Assembly (NCBI RefSeq): GCF_000422485.1
Contig: NZ_KE383852.1
Coordinates: 62,001 to 126,000, forward strand
Origin: Paenibacillus pasadenensis DSM 19293
GTDB taxonomy: Bacteria; Bacillota; Bacilli; Paenibacillales; Paenibacillaceae
DNA length: 64,000 bases
Reading direction: 5' to 3'
Below, piece by piece: positions 28,411 through 37,011 of the stretch; the first letter of the stretch is position 1; each line of letters begins with the position of its first letter. The notes under the pieces are model-generated. The model was given only the letters and a program-made list of their open reading frames with translations. It was not told the DNA's origin and made no database searches. The translations under genes and the position numbers were made by a program.

Positions 28411-28761
28411 CTAGATCCGGATCCCGACCTTCCCGTCCTCGACGACGACGGGGTACGACCTCACCCGGACGCGCTCGCTGAACAGCGAGCGGCCGGACTT
28501 GATGTCGAACTCCCAGCCATGCCAAGGACAGCGGACGATCTCGCCGTCGCGGTCATAGCGGTAGCAGTACACGTCCGACGGAGCGTTCGTGCCGCCCACG
28601 CGGCCGGCAAGCATCGGCGCGCCTTGATGCGGGCAGTAGTTGTTCAGCGCATAAAAGCCGTCCTGCAGCCGGTAGACGACGAGCTCCCGCTCGCCGACCG
28701 CGACGAGCCGGGCTTCGCCGACGGCCAGCTCCTCCTCGCGGAGGACGACATGCACGGTCAT
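28411..28761 (-). CDS. Rieske [2Fe-2S] ferredoxin-like protein
   Basis: A 116-residue soluble Rieske protein. The cluster ligands are visible as C-P-H (NNYCPHQGAPM, about residues 39-49) and C-P-W-H (VRCPWHGWEF, about 77-86), with an insert between them longer than in simple ferredoxins. The start at 28761 has GGAGGG just upstream; an in-frame ATG at 28788 overlaps the amidohydrolase stop (ATGA) and would add nine residues. It shares an operon with an amidohydrolase and a sugar-type ABC transporter. It could be an electron carrier or ligand-sensing partner; no oxygenase gene is nearby. Confidence 0.9.
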   Translation of the reverse strand: MTVHVVLREEELAVGEARLVAVGERELVVYRLQDGFYALNNYCPHQGAPMLAGRVGGTNAPSDVYCYRYDRDGEIVRCPWHGWEFDIKSGRSLFSERVRVRSYPVVVEDGKVGIRI

Positions 28762-28784
28762 TGGCTTCCCTCCTCCCTCGCCGG

Positions 28785-29849
28785 TCATCCAAGCCGGTAC
28801 AGCTGGCGCGCGTTGTCGTAGAACACCTTGCGCCTCGCCTCGGGCTTCAGCTTGCGCAGGATCTTGTCCGGCGCGTCGAAGTCCCAATGCGGATAGTCGC
28901 TGGAGTAGAGCAGCATGTTCTCGGCATCCATCATGTTGAACAGATCGGCCAGATGCTGCGGGTTGTCCGGCTCCTCGATCGGCTGCGTCGTCAGATAGCA
29001 GTGGTCGCGGACGTACTCGCTCGGCAGGCGCGTCAGCCAAGGCACCGTCGAGCGGAGCGCCTTGTAGTTCTTGTCGAGCCGCCACAGCAGCGGAGCGAGC
29101 CAGGCGACGCCGCCTTCGACGAGCACGAGCTTCAGGCCCGGGAACTTGACGAAGACGCCCTCGCAGACGAAGCTGACGAGATGGGCCATGAACATCTGCG
29201 ACAGGTTCGTATGCCACTCGAGATAGCGGCTCGGATAGCCGGCCGCCGTCGGAGCCGTCGACAGTCCGCCGCCCTCCGCGCCCGGGTGGACGGCCAGCGG
29301 CAGTCCCGCCCGCTCGCAGGCCGCGTAGATCGGGTGGTAATAGCGCTGGCCGAGCGGAAATCTCGCGGCGCTGGAGATGATGACCTCGACGAAGCCGGGA
29401 TGGCCGGCGAGACGGTCGATCTCGCGCGCGGCCAGCTCCGGATCGAGCGTCGAGACGGCGATCGCCGCCTTGAAGCTCGGATGCTTGCCGAGCCACTCGT
29501 GCGCGACATAATCGTTGTACGCGCTGCAAATGGCGGCGGCATAGTCGGGATCATGGGTCGTCGAGATGTTGTAGACGACGCCGGTGAGGACGGCCGCCTC
29601 GACCTGAAAAGGCTCGATCAGCTGCTCGACGATCAGCTCAGGCACGGAGCCGGCGCGCGCGCCGTTCGGCGGCAGCGCGTCCTTGCGCATGACGCCGACC
29701 GGCGACCAGTAGCCCGACATCGCGTAGCCGATGCCGGAGCCCGCCACGCGCGAGCGCCACGGCTCGGGCAGATAGGGCAGCAGCGCCCGGTCCTCCTGCT
29801 CGTTGTGGATGTCGGCGTCGATGATCGGATAGGCTGCGTTCGCGGCCAT
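28785..29849 (-). CDS. Amidohydrolase (amidohydrolase_2 / ACMSD-like)
   Basis: A 354-residue TIM-barrel metal-dependent hydrolase or decarboxylase. The N-terminal metal motif is IIDADIHNE (D-x-H rather than H-x-H), followed by PLAVHPGAEGG (about residue 185) and the conserved aspartate in LLYSSDYPHWDFD (about 315). Relatives include ACMSD and aromatic-acid decarboxylases. It sits 4 nt after the ABC binding protein gene and overlaps the Rieske gene, so it is part of the transporter operon. The substrate is not clear; the neighbours suggest catabolism of an imported, perhaps aromatic or lactone-type compound. Confidence 0.85.
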   Translation of the reverse strand: MAANAAYPIIDADIHNEQEDRALLPYLPEPWRSRVAGSGIGYAMSGYWSPVGVMRKDALPPNGARAGSVPELIVEQLIEPFQVEAAVLTGVVYNISTTHDPDYAAAICSAYNDYVAHEWLGKHPSFKAAIAVSTLDPELAAREIDRLAGHPGFVEVIISSAARFPLGQRYYHPIYAACERAGLPLAVHPGAEGGGLSTAPTAAGYPSRYLEWHTNLSQMFMAHLVSFVCEGVFVKFPGLKLVLVEGGVAWLAPLLWRLDKNYKALRSTVPWLTRLPSEYVRDHCYLTTQPIEEPDNPQHLADLFNMMDAENMLLYSSDYPHWDFDAPDKILRKLKPEARRKVFYDNARQLYRLG

Positions 29850-29852
29850 CGC

Positions 29853-31391
29853 TCAGCCTCCTCCGTAGGTGCGGTCGTAGGCGGTCTGGTACATGGCGAG
29901 CAGCTCGTCGGCGCCGAGCTTCTTGAGCTGGTCCGTGAACTGGGCGAACGCCTCGTCGGTCATCGGCGTCTTGCCGGTGATGAACTCAGTCAGCTTCTGA
30001 TCGATATGCTTGGTCAGGTTCGTCAGCTTGGACTTCTCGAGCTCCAGCTCCTCCTGCGTCTTGACGATCTGCTTGGGCGCCGGCACGATGAACGAGGCAT
30101 ACGACTCGTTGATCGCCTTGGCCTGGTCGCTCAAGCCTGCCTCCCACGCGGCGCGGGACTTGGCGTTGTTGAGCGTGATCATGTCGTACCAGACGCCCCA
30201 GTCCTTGCGCAGCGTCGTGAACGGCGACGGGCCGAAGTCCTTATTGTACACCGGCGCTCCGTCCGCCAGCTCATACGTCTTGCCCTCGATGCCGAGCGAC
30301 AGGTAGTCGCTCCCCTCTTCTCCGGCGAGATAGTCGAGGAACTTGACCGCCCGCTCCTTGTCCTTGACCTTGGCGGAGATCGCCCGGCCGACCGCGCCGA
30401 CGACCGGACGCGAGAACTGGTACGGCTTGACGCCGTCCGCGGCGAACATCGGCATCGCCCCGAGCTCGAACGAGGCCGTGCCGGCCTGCTTGCCTTTGTC
30501 GATCAGCGTCTCGCGGTCCGCTTTCCAGAAGTACGTGACGCTGGATTGACCCCGCAGCAGCCGCTCCTCCCACTGCGCCGGCGTCAGGATCGCATACTCG
30601 GGATCGAGCAGCTTCTCGGCGTACAGCTTGTTCAGGAACCGGATCATCTCCTTGTAGCCGTCGCGATACGGAGCGAACGCGTAGTCGCCCGATTCGGGGT
30701 CGAGGTTGAAATAGCCCTCGATGCCGGTGAACATGCGTCCGAACACCGTATACAGGCCGGTGTCGCCCGTGATCGCGCTCGTGATGAGCGGATAGCTGTT
30801 CGGCTCCTTTTCCTTGAGCGACTTCAGCAGCGCATAGAACTCGTCCAGCGTGCCCGGCGCCTGAAGGCCGTGCTTGTCCATGAGGTCCTTGCGCGTGTAC
30901 CAGATGAAGTTGAAGCCCTTGCCCTCCGCGTCGCCCTCCAGCACCGGCACCGTGTAGATGCCGCCGTCCGCTCCGGTCGCCACCGCCTTCGCCTCGGGGT
31001 ACTTCTCGTAGAACGCCTTCAGGTTCGGCGCCTCGTCGAGATAGTCGGCGAGGTTGAGGAACACCTTTTCCGGGCCGTTCTCGCGGCCCTCCTGGTTGGT
31101 CACCTGAATGAAGTCGGTCACCGTATTGGTGGCGATCATGATCTGCTTCTTCTCGGCGAGCCCTTCCTGGCTGACGATCTGGAACTCGGGCTTCACGCCC
31201 GTCTTCGCCTCGATCTCCTTGAAAATCTCCCAGTCGGACCGCACCTTGCCCTCCGGCCGGTCGTAGACGAGCCAGCTGTAGGAGATCGGTCCGTCCGTCT
31301 TCTCCTCGCCCTCTCCGCTGCAGCCGCTCAAGGCGCTTGCGGCAAGCGCCGCGGCAAGCAGCAGCGCCATGCGTGTCGAACTCGACTTCAT
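29853..31391 (-). CDS. ABC transporter solute-binding lipoprotein
   Basis: A 512-residue extracellular binding protein with a signal peptide and lipobox ALSGC; the lipidated cysteine is C24. A family 1 sugar-type solute-binding domain follows. It is in the third position of an operon permease-permease-binding protein-amidohydrolase-Rieske, spaced by 4-28 nt. It lacks clear identity to the lplA-like protein at 20177 beyond the family fold, so it probably binds something else. Confidence 0.9.
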   Translation of the reverse strand: MKSSSTRMALLLAAALAASALSGCSGEGEEKTDGPISYSWLVYDRPEGKVRSDWEIFKEIEAKTGVKPEFQIVSQEGLAEKKQIMIATNTVTDFIQVTNQEGRENGPEKVFLNLADYLDEAPNLKAFYEKYPEAKAVATGADGGIYTVPVLEGDAEGKGFNFIWYTRKDLMDKHGLQAPGTLDEFYALLKSLKEKEPNSYPLITSAITGDTGLYTVFGRMFTGIEGYFNLDPESGDYAFAPYRDGYKEMIRFLNKLYAEKLLDPEYAILTPAQWEERLLRGQSSVTYFWKADRETLIDKGKQAGTASFELGAMPMFAADGVKPYQFSRPVVGAVGRAISAKVKDKERAVKFLDYLAGEEGSDYLSLGIEGKTYELADGAPVYNKDFGPSPFTTLRKDWGVWYDMITLNNAKSRAAWEAGLSDQAKAINESYASFIVPAPKQIVKTQEELELEKSKLTNLTKHIDQKLTEFITGKTPMTDEAFAQFTDQLKKLGADELLAMYQTAYDRTYGGG

Positions 31392-31419
31392 GAATGGTTG
31401 CCCCCTTCTTGAAATAGGC

Positions 31420-32280
31420 TCAGCCTTTGATGCCGCCGATCATGGCGCCCTGCACGAAATACTTCTGCGTGAACGGATAGACGCACAGGATCGGCACGGT
31501 CGCCAGCATGATCATGGCGTACTTGGTCGTCTCCAGATGGGACAGGTCGCCCTCGCCCTGCACCGTCTCGCCGGCGATGAGGATGTTGCGCAGCATGAGC
31601 TGCAGCGGATAGCGTCCGCGGTCGTTCAGATAGATGAGCGCGTCGAAGAACGAATTCCACTGGTTGACGGCGCTGAAGAGGCCGATCGTCACCATGACCG
31701 GCATCGAGAGCGGCATGACGATCCGCAGCAGCACCTGCAGCGGACCGCAGCCGTCGATGCGCGCGGCGTCCTCCAGCTCCTCCGGCATCGCTTCGAAAAA
31801 CGTCCGCATGATGAACAGATACCAGGTGCTGATGAGCGGCGGCAGCACGATCGCCCAGATCGAGTCGAGCAGGCCGAGCTTCTGGACGACGAGGAAGGTC
31901 GGGATGATACCGCCGCTGAACAGCAGCGTGAAGGCGGCCAGCAGCAGGATCGTCCTGCGGCCCGGCAGCCAGCGCTTGGACAGCGGGTACGCCATCGCGG
32001 CGGTCGCCAGCAGCGTGAGCACGACGAAGACCGCCGTGTAGCGGATCGTATTCCAATAGCTCGTCCACAGCTCCGAACGGGCGACGAGCTGCTCGTAGGC
32101 GATCCAGGTGATGCGCCTCGGCCAGAGCAGCACCTGGCCGCTGGCGACGAGCGCGTTGTCCGAGATCGAGGCGGAGAAGACGTAGAGCATCGGATAGAGC
32201 ATGACGGCGGCCAGCAGCAGCATGACGACGACGTTGAAGGCGTCGAACAGCCGCGAGGCGAGGCTTTGCTTGATTTTCAC
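31420..32280 (-). CDS. Carbohydrate-type ABC transporter permease
   Basis: A 286-residue CUT1 permease with six membrane segments and the ATPase-contact loop EELEDAARIDGCGPLQVLLR. It ends YPFTQKYFVQGAMIGGIKG, the LplC/YtcP signature. The start is GTG at 32280, preceded by TAAGGAGG 11 nt upstream; no ATG fits as well. The stop of the next permease is 16 nt upstream, so the genes are coupled. The operon has no ATPase gene. Confidence 0.9.
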   Translation of the reverse strand: MKIKQSLASRLFDAFNVVVMLLLAAVMLYPMLYVFSASISDNALVASGQVLLWPRRITWIAYEQLVARSELWTSYWNTIRYTAVFVVLTLLATAAMAYPLSKRWLPGRRTILLLAAFTLLFSGGIIPTFLVVQKLGLLDSIWAIVLPPLISTWYLFIMRTFFEAMPEELEDAARIDGCGPLQVLLRIVMPLSMPVMVTIGLFSAVNQWNSFFDALIYLNDRGRYPLQLMLRNILIAGETVQGEGDLSHLETTKYAMIMLATVPILCVYPFTQKYFVQGAMIGGIKG

Positions 32281-32296
32281 GGCAGCTTGCTCCTCC

Positions 32297-33217
32297 TTAC
32301 CACAGACTCGTGTCCGAATGCTTCCGCACGAAGCGGTTGGCCGCGACGACGAGCACGAAGCCGATCGCCGACTGGAACAGCCCGACGGCGGTCGCGAAGC
32401 TGAAGTCGGCATCGAGGATGCCGCGGCGGTAGACGAATGTGTTGATGACATCGGAAGTCTCGTAGTTCATCGAATTGTACAGCAGCAGGATCTTCTGGAA
32501 GCTCGCATCCATGAAGTTGCCGAGCGTGAGCACGAACAGCACGATCATGATCGGCACCATCCCGCGCAGCGTGATGTGGCGGATCTGCTGGAAGCGGCTC
32601 GCGCCGTCGATCTTGGCCGCCTCGTAGAGCGCAGGATCGATGCCCGCGATCGCCGCCATGTAGAGGATCGTGCCCCAGCCGAGCTTCTGCCAGATCTCCG
32701 AGCCGACATAGACGGTCCGGAACCACTCCGGCATGCCGAGGAAGGCGATCGGCTCCAGGCCGAGCAGCTGCACGAGCAGCGCGTTCACGATGCCGGTCGT
32801 CGGCGACAGGAACGTGACGAGGATGCCGGCGATGACGACGGTGGACAGGAAGTGCGGCATGTAGCTGATGCTCTGGACGATGCGCCGGAAGCGGGCGCTG
32901 CGCAGCTCGTGGAACAGCACCGCGAGCAGGATCGGCAGCGGGAAATGGAAGATCAGATCGTAGACGTTGAGCAGGATCGTGTTGCGGATCAGCTTCCAGG
33001 CGTCCGGCGTATAGTAGAAGAAGTCGACGAAATGCTTGAAGCCGACCCACTCGCTGCCGAGGATGCCTCGGCCGATGGAGAAATCCTGAAACGCGATGAC
33101 GATGCCGTACATGGGAACGTACTTGAAGATGATGTAATAAAGCACTCCCGGCAGCATGAGCAGGTACAGCGCCCGATGCTTGCTCAGGGCGGCCAGCAGC
33201 CGGCTGCCTCGCGCCAA
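32297..33217 (-). CDS. Carbohydrate-type ABC transporter permease
   Basis: A 306-residue CUT1 permease with the LplB-like start (YLLMLPGVLYYIIFKYVPMYG) and the loop PALYEAAKIDGASRFQQIRHI. The start is TTG at 33217, preceded by AAAGGGGGAG at normal distance. It is the first gene of the transporter-amidohydrolase-Rieske operon; the AraC-type gene upstream on the same strand is its likely regulator. Confidence 0.9.
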   Translation of the reverse strand: MARGSRLLAALSKHRALYLLMLPGVLYYIIFKYVPMYGIVIAFQDFSIGRGILGSEWVGFKHFVDFFYYTPDAWKLIRNTILLNVYDLIFHFPLPILLAVLFHELRSARFRRIVQSISYMPHFLSTVVIAGILVTFLSPTTGIVNALLVQLLGLEPIAFLGMPEWFRTVYVGSEIWQKLGWGTILYMAAIAGIDPALYEAAKIDGASRFQQIRHITLRGMVPIMIVLFVLTLGNFMDASFQKILLLYNSMNYETSDVINTFVYRRGILDADFSFATAVGLFQSAIGFVLVVAANRFVRKHSDTSLW

Positions 33218-33282
33218 GCCGAACTCCCCCTTTCCGGTTGCCCCCTTCCGCGGCGGGCTGCCGCAGCAAGAAGCTTGCCCTC

Positions 33283-33312
33283 AGCTTAGCGGCCATTCGG
33301 ACCGGGCGTAAA
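33283..33312 (-). promoter_or_regulatory. Promoter of the second ABC operon
   Basis: TTTACG (33307-33312) and TAAGCT (33283-33288) on the minus strand are 18 nt apart. This places a start about 60 nt upstream of the TTG start at 33217 and after the AraC gene's terminator, so the transporter operon can be controlled on its own. Confidence 0.55.
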
Positions 33313-33382
33313 GGGACGCTTTTTTCGCTGCGATCATCGGGGGACGAAACCCGGGAAGCCGCATGGCAGGGCGCTTTGCGCG

Positions 33383-33414
33383 AAAAAAAAGCGACGCCGA
33401 AAAAAAGGCGACGC
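33383..33414 (-). terminator. Terminator after the AraC-type regulator gene
   Basis: On the minus strand GCGTCGCC and GGCGTCGC (33414-33407 and 33398-33391) pair with one U-U mismatch and are followed by eight U. It starts 13 nt past the regulator's stop. Confidence 0.7.
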
Positions 33415-33426
33415 GGGTTTTGACGG

Positions 33427-35709
33427 TCAGGATCCGGCCGAGGAGCGGGCCGTATCGCGGTATTGGCTCGGCGTGATGCCTTCATGCTTGCGGAACACCC
33501 GATGGAACGAGTTGCGCCCCCAGTACCCGACCTTCTCGGCGATGTCGTCGATGCGCAGATCGGTCGCGAGCAGCAGCTCCTTGGCCTTCTCAAGGCGGTA
33601 CTTGGCGATGTAGTCGACGTACTTCTCCCCGATCTCCTCCTTGAAGACGCGGCTGAAATATCCGGGCGACATGTTCAGCCGGGCGGCGAACTCGTCGATC
33701 GACAGCTCCTTGTCGTAATGGGCGTGGATATAGGTCATGATCTCGCCGAGCCGGGTCGGACGGGAAACGGGGTCCGGCGCGTCCTGCCCGACGAGCTGCC
33801 GATGCGCCTGGCGCAGCCACTGCCGGAACTCCGCCTCGCTCCAGCAGCGCTCCAGCCCGGCGAGCAGCCGCTCGGCCGCGGCGGGATCGCCGGTCTCGGC
33901 GGAGGGCAGCAGCCGCTGCCAGGCGCGCAGCGTGTCGCCGCACCACTCCCGGAGCCGCGCGCAGGAGGCGCCTGCAGCGGCCAGCCTGGCGGCGCCGTCC
34001 AGCGAGCTCACCAGCATCGCCCGGCGGTCGCCCGTCCGCCTGCGGTTGAAGACGACCGCCAGCTCCTGCGCGCTCAGCAGAGCGGGCGGCTCGGCCGCGG
34101 CCTGGCTGCGCGCGGGCGCCGCGCAGACGGCGATCGGCTCGCTGCCGACGAGCCGCTCTTCGACGGCCGCCTCGGCGGCGCGCCAGCAGGCGGCGATGCC
34201 GTCCGGCGCGTCGAAGCGGCCGCCGATGCCGATCGTCGCGCGGCCGGACGGCAGCTCCCGGCGCAGCGCGAGCCGGATCATCTCGGCCAGCTCGCCGCCG
34301 GTGACGAGCAGCAGCGGGTCATCGCCGGCGACGACCGCAATCGTATCCGCCGCCGGCCGCCCCGACAGCACTTGCGTCGGCAGCAGCGCCGCGATGCGCT
34401 CCGACAAGCTCGCCGGATCCGGCCGCGGCTCCGTGCGGGACGGGCTGTCCGGCTCATCGTGGAGGCGGATGCAGAACGCATATCCGCATGCCGGCAGCTC
34501 CAGGCGGATGCCGAGCGCTTCGGCCTCGCCGCGCAGCTGCGCGGCATCCCGCCATTTTCCCGACAGCAGCCCTTCGAACAGCGACTGCCGCAAGGCGGGA
34601 TAGCCGTCGAGCGGCGGCGGCGGATCAGACGGATGGCGCTCCGGGGCTTCGGCGAGCGGCCGGTAGATGCGCCGGCTCAGCCAGTAGGAGACGACGCTGC
34701 CGACGAGCAGGAACAGCGCCGCGAACAGCAGGATGCCGAGCCGCAGCTGGCGGGCGGGCTTCATGAGCTGGGGCAGGTCGACGAGGCTGACGATCCGGTA
34801 GCCCTCGTGGAAGCGCATCGCGGCCGCCTGCAGCACGTAATCGCCGGCCAGCTCCGTCGCGAAGCCGCCGCGGACGTCGCCGCTCGCAGAAGCCGCCAGC
34901 CCGCGCAGCTGCTCCGGCCCGACTCCGTCCGTCCGATACGAGCCGGCGATCCGCTCGCCCTCCCGATCGACGAGCGCGGTGCCGGCCGACCAGCGCTCCG
35001 GGATGTCGAGCAGGCGGAGCAGCTCCGGCTGCCGGAGGCGGACGACCAGGTACAGATCCGGCGCGGCGCTGTTGAACGGATAGCTGGCCGCCGCGGCCAG
35101 CTGGCCGGTGCCCGGCAGGATGAGGTCCATCATCATTCTTCCGCGCAGCGAGGTCAGCAGCCCGTAGCGGAGGCTGTCGTCCATCGGGTCCACGAAGCGG
35201 AAATAGTAGGACCGGTCGGTGTACAGGTCGGAATCGACGATCAGCTCGCTGCGGGCCGAGACGACAAACGCCTTTTCCGCGAGCGGATGGCCCTCCAGCC
35301 GCTGGAGCTGCTCGCGCAGGGCGAGGAGAGCTTCCGCGCGCTGCTGTTTTTTGGCGTCGGAGACGCTTGCGCCGGCGGAGGCGCCGGCGGGGCCGGAGGC
35401 TGGCGCGGCGCCCGAACTGCCGGAGGCGGTCATGCTGCCTGACGGATCGAGGAGGTCCGTCGAGAGGGAGGAGAGCGTGGCGATCATCGCCGTCTGCAGC
35501 GTCTCGAAGGACGCCTCGGTCTTTTCCGAGGCGCGGGCGAGCAGCAGCTCGTTCCGCTTCTCGGCGTCGTCCGTTATGAGCTGGAGCACGAGCATCTGCA
35601 CGAGCGCGGCGGCGGCAAGCACGGGCACGAGGATGAGCAGCAGATAGACGGCGAAATGCCGGCGGAACAAAGAGGCTTTGAAAGAGGGCATGCGGGTCGA
35701 CAGGTTCAT
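33427..35709 (-). CDS. Membrane-anchored AraC-family regulator
   Basis: A 760-residue regulator. It has a first membrane segment at about 15-45, an extracellular sensor to about 300, a second segment at about 310-335 (LGILLFAALFLLVGSVVSYW), a degenerate middle region, and a C-terminal AraC domain (about 660-760, with LSIDEFAARLNMSPGYFSRV and IAEKVGYWGRNSFHRVFRKH). The start at 35709 has AGGTGGTGAG upstream. It lies directly before the ABC-amidohydrolase operon on the same strand and is its likely regulator. An Ala/Gly/Ser-rich insert of about 30 residues near 100 is unusual. Confidence 0.9.
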   Translation of the reverse strand: MNLSTRMPSFKASLFRRHFAVYLLLILVPVLAAAALVQMLVLQLITDDAEKRNELLLARASEKTEASFETLQTAMIATLSSLSTDLLDPSGSMTASGSSGAAPASGPAGASAGASVSDAKKQQRAEALLALREQLQRLEGHPLAEKAFVVSARSELIVDSDLYTDRSYYFRFVDPMDDSLRYGLLTSLRGRMMMDLILPGTGQLAAAASYPFNSAAPDLYLVVRLRQPELLRLLDIPERWSAGTALVDREGERIAGSYRTDGVGPEQLRGLAASASGDVRGGFATELAGDYVLQAAAMRFHEGYRIVSLVDLPQLMKPARQLRLGILLFAALFLLVGSVVSYWLSRRIYRPLAEAPERHPSDPPPPLDGYPALRQSLFEGLLSGKWRDAAQLRGEAEALGIRLELPACGYAFCIRLHDEPDSPSRTEPRPDPASLSERIAALLPTQVLSGRPAADTIAVVAGDDPLLLVTGGELAEMIRLALRRELPSGRATIGIGGRFDAPDGIAACWRAAEAAVEERLVGSEPIAVCAAPARSQAAAEPPALLSAQELAVVFNRRRTGDRRAMLVSSLDGAARLAAAGASCARLREWCGDTLRAWQRLLPSAETGDPAAAERLLAGLERCWSEAEFRQWLRQAHRQLVGQDAPDPVSRPTRLGEIMTYIHAHYDKELSIDEFAARLNMSPGYFSRVFKEEIGEKYVDYIAKYRLEKAKELLLATDLRIDDIAEKVGYWGRNSFHRVFRKHEGITPSQYRDTARSSAGS

Positions 35710-35940
35710 CGTTCTCACCACCTGGGAAAGGGTCGGCAAGCAGGCATGCGGGATTGAGGCGCGACATGACGCGGCCGCGGCCGCCTCTGTCCTTCGCGGG
35801 GAATCTAGGTAAAGTATAGACAAGCCGTAATTTAATATCAACAATATGTTAAGTTTATGAAAATAAAAATCAAAGACTCTTCCGGCTCCGCTTCCCGCCT
35901 GTCGTCGGATGCTTCGTGCGTCTCGTAAAGCTATGGAACG
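35710..35940 (-). promoter_or_regulatory. AT-rich upstream region of the AraC-type gene
   Basis: The part at about 35815-35880 is far richer in A+T than the rest and probably holds the regulator's promoter, but several overlapping TA-rich hexamers prevent a single choice. No gene is seen. Confidence 0.35.
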
Positions 35941-35976
35941 CAAAGACGGCCATTCTCTGAGAAATGGCCGTCTTTG
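35941..35976 (-). terminator. Terminator-like hairpin after the sugar isomerase gene
   Basis: CAAAGACGGCCATT (35941-35954) and AATGGCCGTCTTTG (35963-35976) form a perfect 14-bp stem. There is no long U tract on the minus strand after it, only the U residues inside the arm, so it may be a weak terminator or an RNA-stabilising stem. Confidence 0.65.
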
Positions 35977-35988
35977 CTGCCGCGCGCT

Positions 35989-36876
35989 TCAGTCGCGGAA
36001 CTTCTTCAGAAACTGCACGGCAGCGGCGATGTCCTGCTCCGGCTGGTCGCCGACCTCGCGCTCGATCGTCAAGTAGCCGCTGTAGCCGATGTCCTGCAGC
36101 GCCTGCAGGTAGCCCGGCCAGTCGACGCCGCCCTCGCCGAGCGGCACCTCGCGGAAGTCCTCGCCCTGCTCGGCCGCCTCGGCGATCTTCTCATGGCTCA
36201 TCGCTTCGAAATCGAAGCCGAGCATGCCGTACACCTTGCGCGGATCGACCTCGTCCTTCAGCTTGATGCCGTCCTTGGCATGCGTATGCACGATGTAGCG
36301 GCCGAGCGTGCGCACGCCCTGCACCGGATCGTCTCCCGTCACCATGACCATGTTCGCCGGATCGAAGTTGACGGACAGGCCGTCCGTGCTGAGCTTGTCG
36401 AGGAAAGCCTTCAGATGCGCCGCGCGCTCCGGCCCCGTCTCGATGGCGAAGTAGGCGCCTCGGCTCGTCGCGTACGAGCTGATCTCCTCGCAGGCTTCCT
36501 GCATCGCCGCGTAGATGTCGCTCTGCTCGTCATCGGGCACGATGCCGATATGCGTCGTGACGATATGGCAGCCGAGATCGAGCGCCAGGTCGAGGATGCG
36601 CTTCGACTTCTCGATTTTCCAGCCGTTCTCCTGCCGATCCTGAAAGCCGTGTCCGCCCAGATCGCCGACGAGCGCGGAAATTTCCAGGCCGAGCGAGCCG
36701 ATATAGTCGCGCAGCTCGCGGCGCGCGGCCGCGTCGAGCCCGTCCGGATCCATTTCGCCGGATACGGCATAGATCTGCACGCCGTCCGCGCCGACCTCCT
36801 TCGCCTTGCGCAGCCCCTCGCGCACGCCGACCTGGAAGCTGTCGACGATGACGCCGATCGGATTGTTGATGCCCAT
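35989..36876 (-). CDS. Sugar phosphate isomerase/epimerase (AP endonuclease 2 family)
   Basis: A 295-residue TIM-barrel protein of the xylose-isomerase-like family. Conserved metal-site residues are seen in TTHIGIVPDD (about 108), FAIETGPE (about 143), SVNFDPANM (about 168), HTHAKDG (about 198) and PLGEGGVDW (about 246). Such proteins isomerise or epimerise inositol- or sugar-derived keto acids. It is transcribed alone, upstream of the regulator and downstream of a Gfo/Idh gene pair. Exact substrate unknown. Confidence 0.88.
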   Translation of the reverse strand: MGINNPIGVIVDSFQVGVREGLRKAKEVGADGVQIYAVSGEMDPDGLDAAARRELRDYIGSLGLEISALVGDLGGHGFQDRQENGWKIEKSKRILDLALDLGCHIVTTHIGIVPDDEQSDIYAAMQEACEEISSYATSRGAYFAIETGPERAAHLKAFLDKLSTDGLSVNFDPANMVMVTGDDPVQGVRTLGRYIVHTHAKDGIKLKDEVDPRKVYGMLGFDFEAMSHEKIAEAAEQGEDFREVPLGEGGVDWPGYLQALQDIGYSGYLTIEREVGDQPEQDIAAAVQFLKKFRD

Positions 36877-37011
36877 GACGATCCCGCTCCTTTGCCCTTT
36901 TGTTCAGGCCCCCGCGAAGGCAGGCCGCTTGCTCCTCATTGTAAAGGCTGTCCGGCAAGCGGAGCTAGAACAGCGATGCGGCCGAGTTGGACATTTGTGC
37001 GGCGGGCTTCC

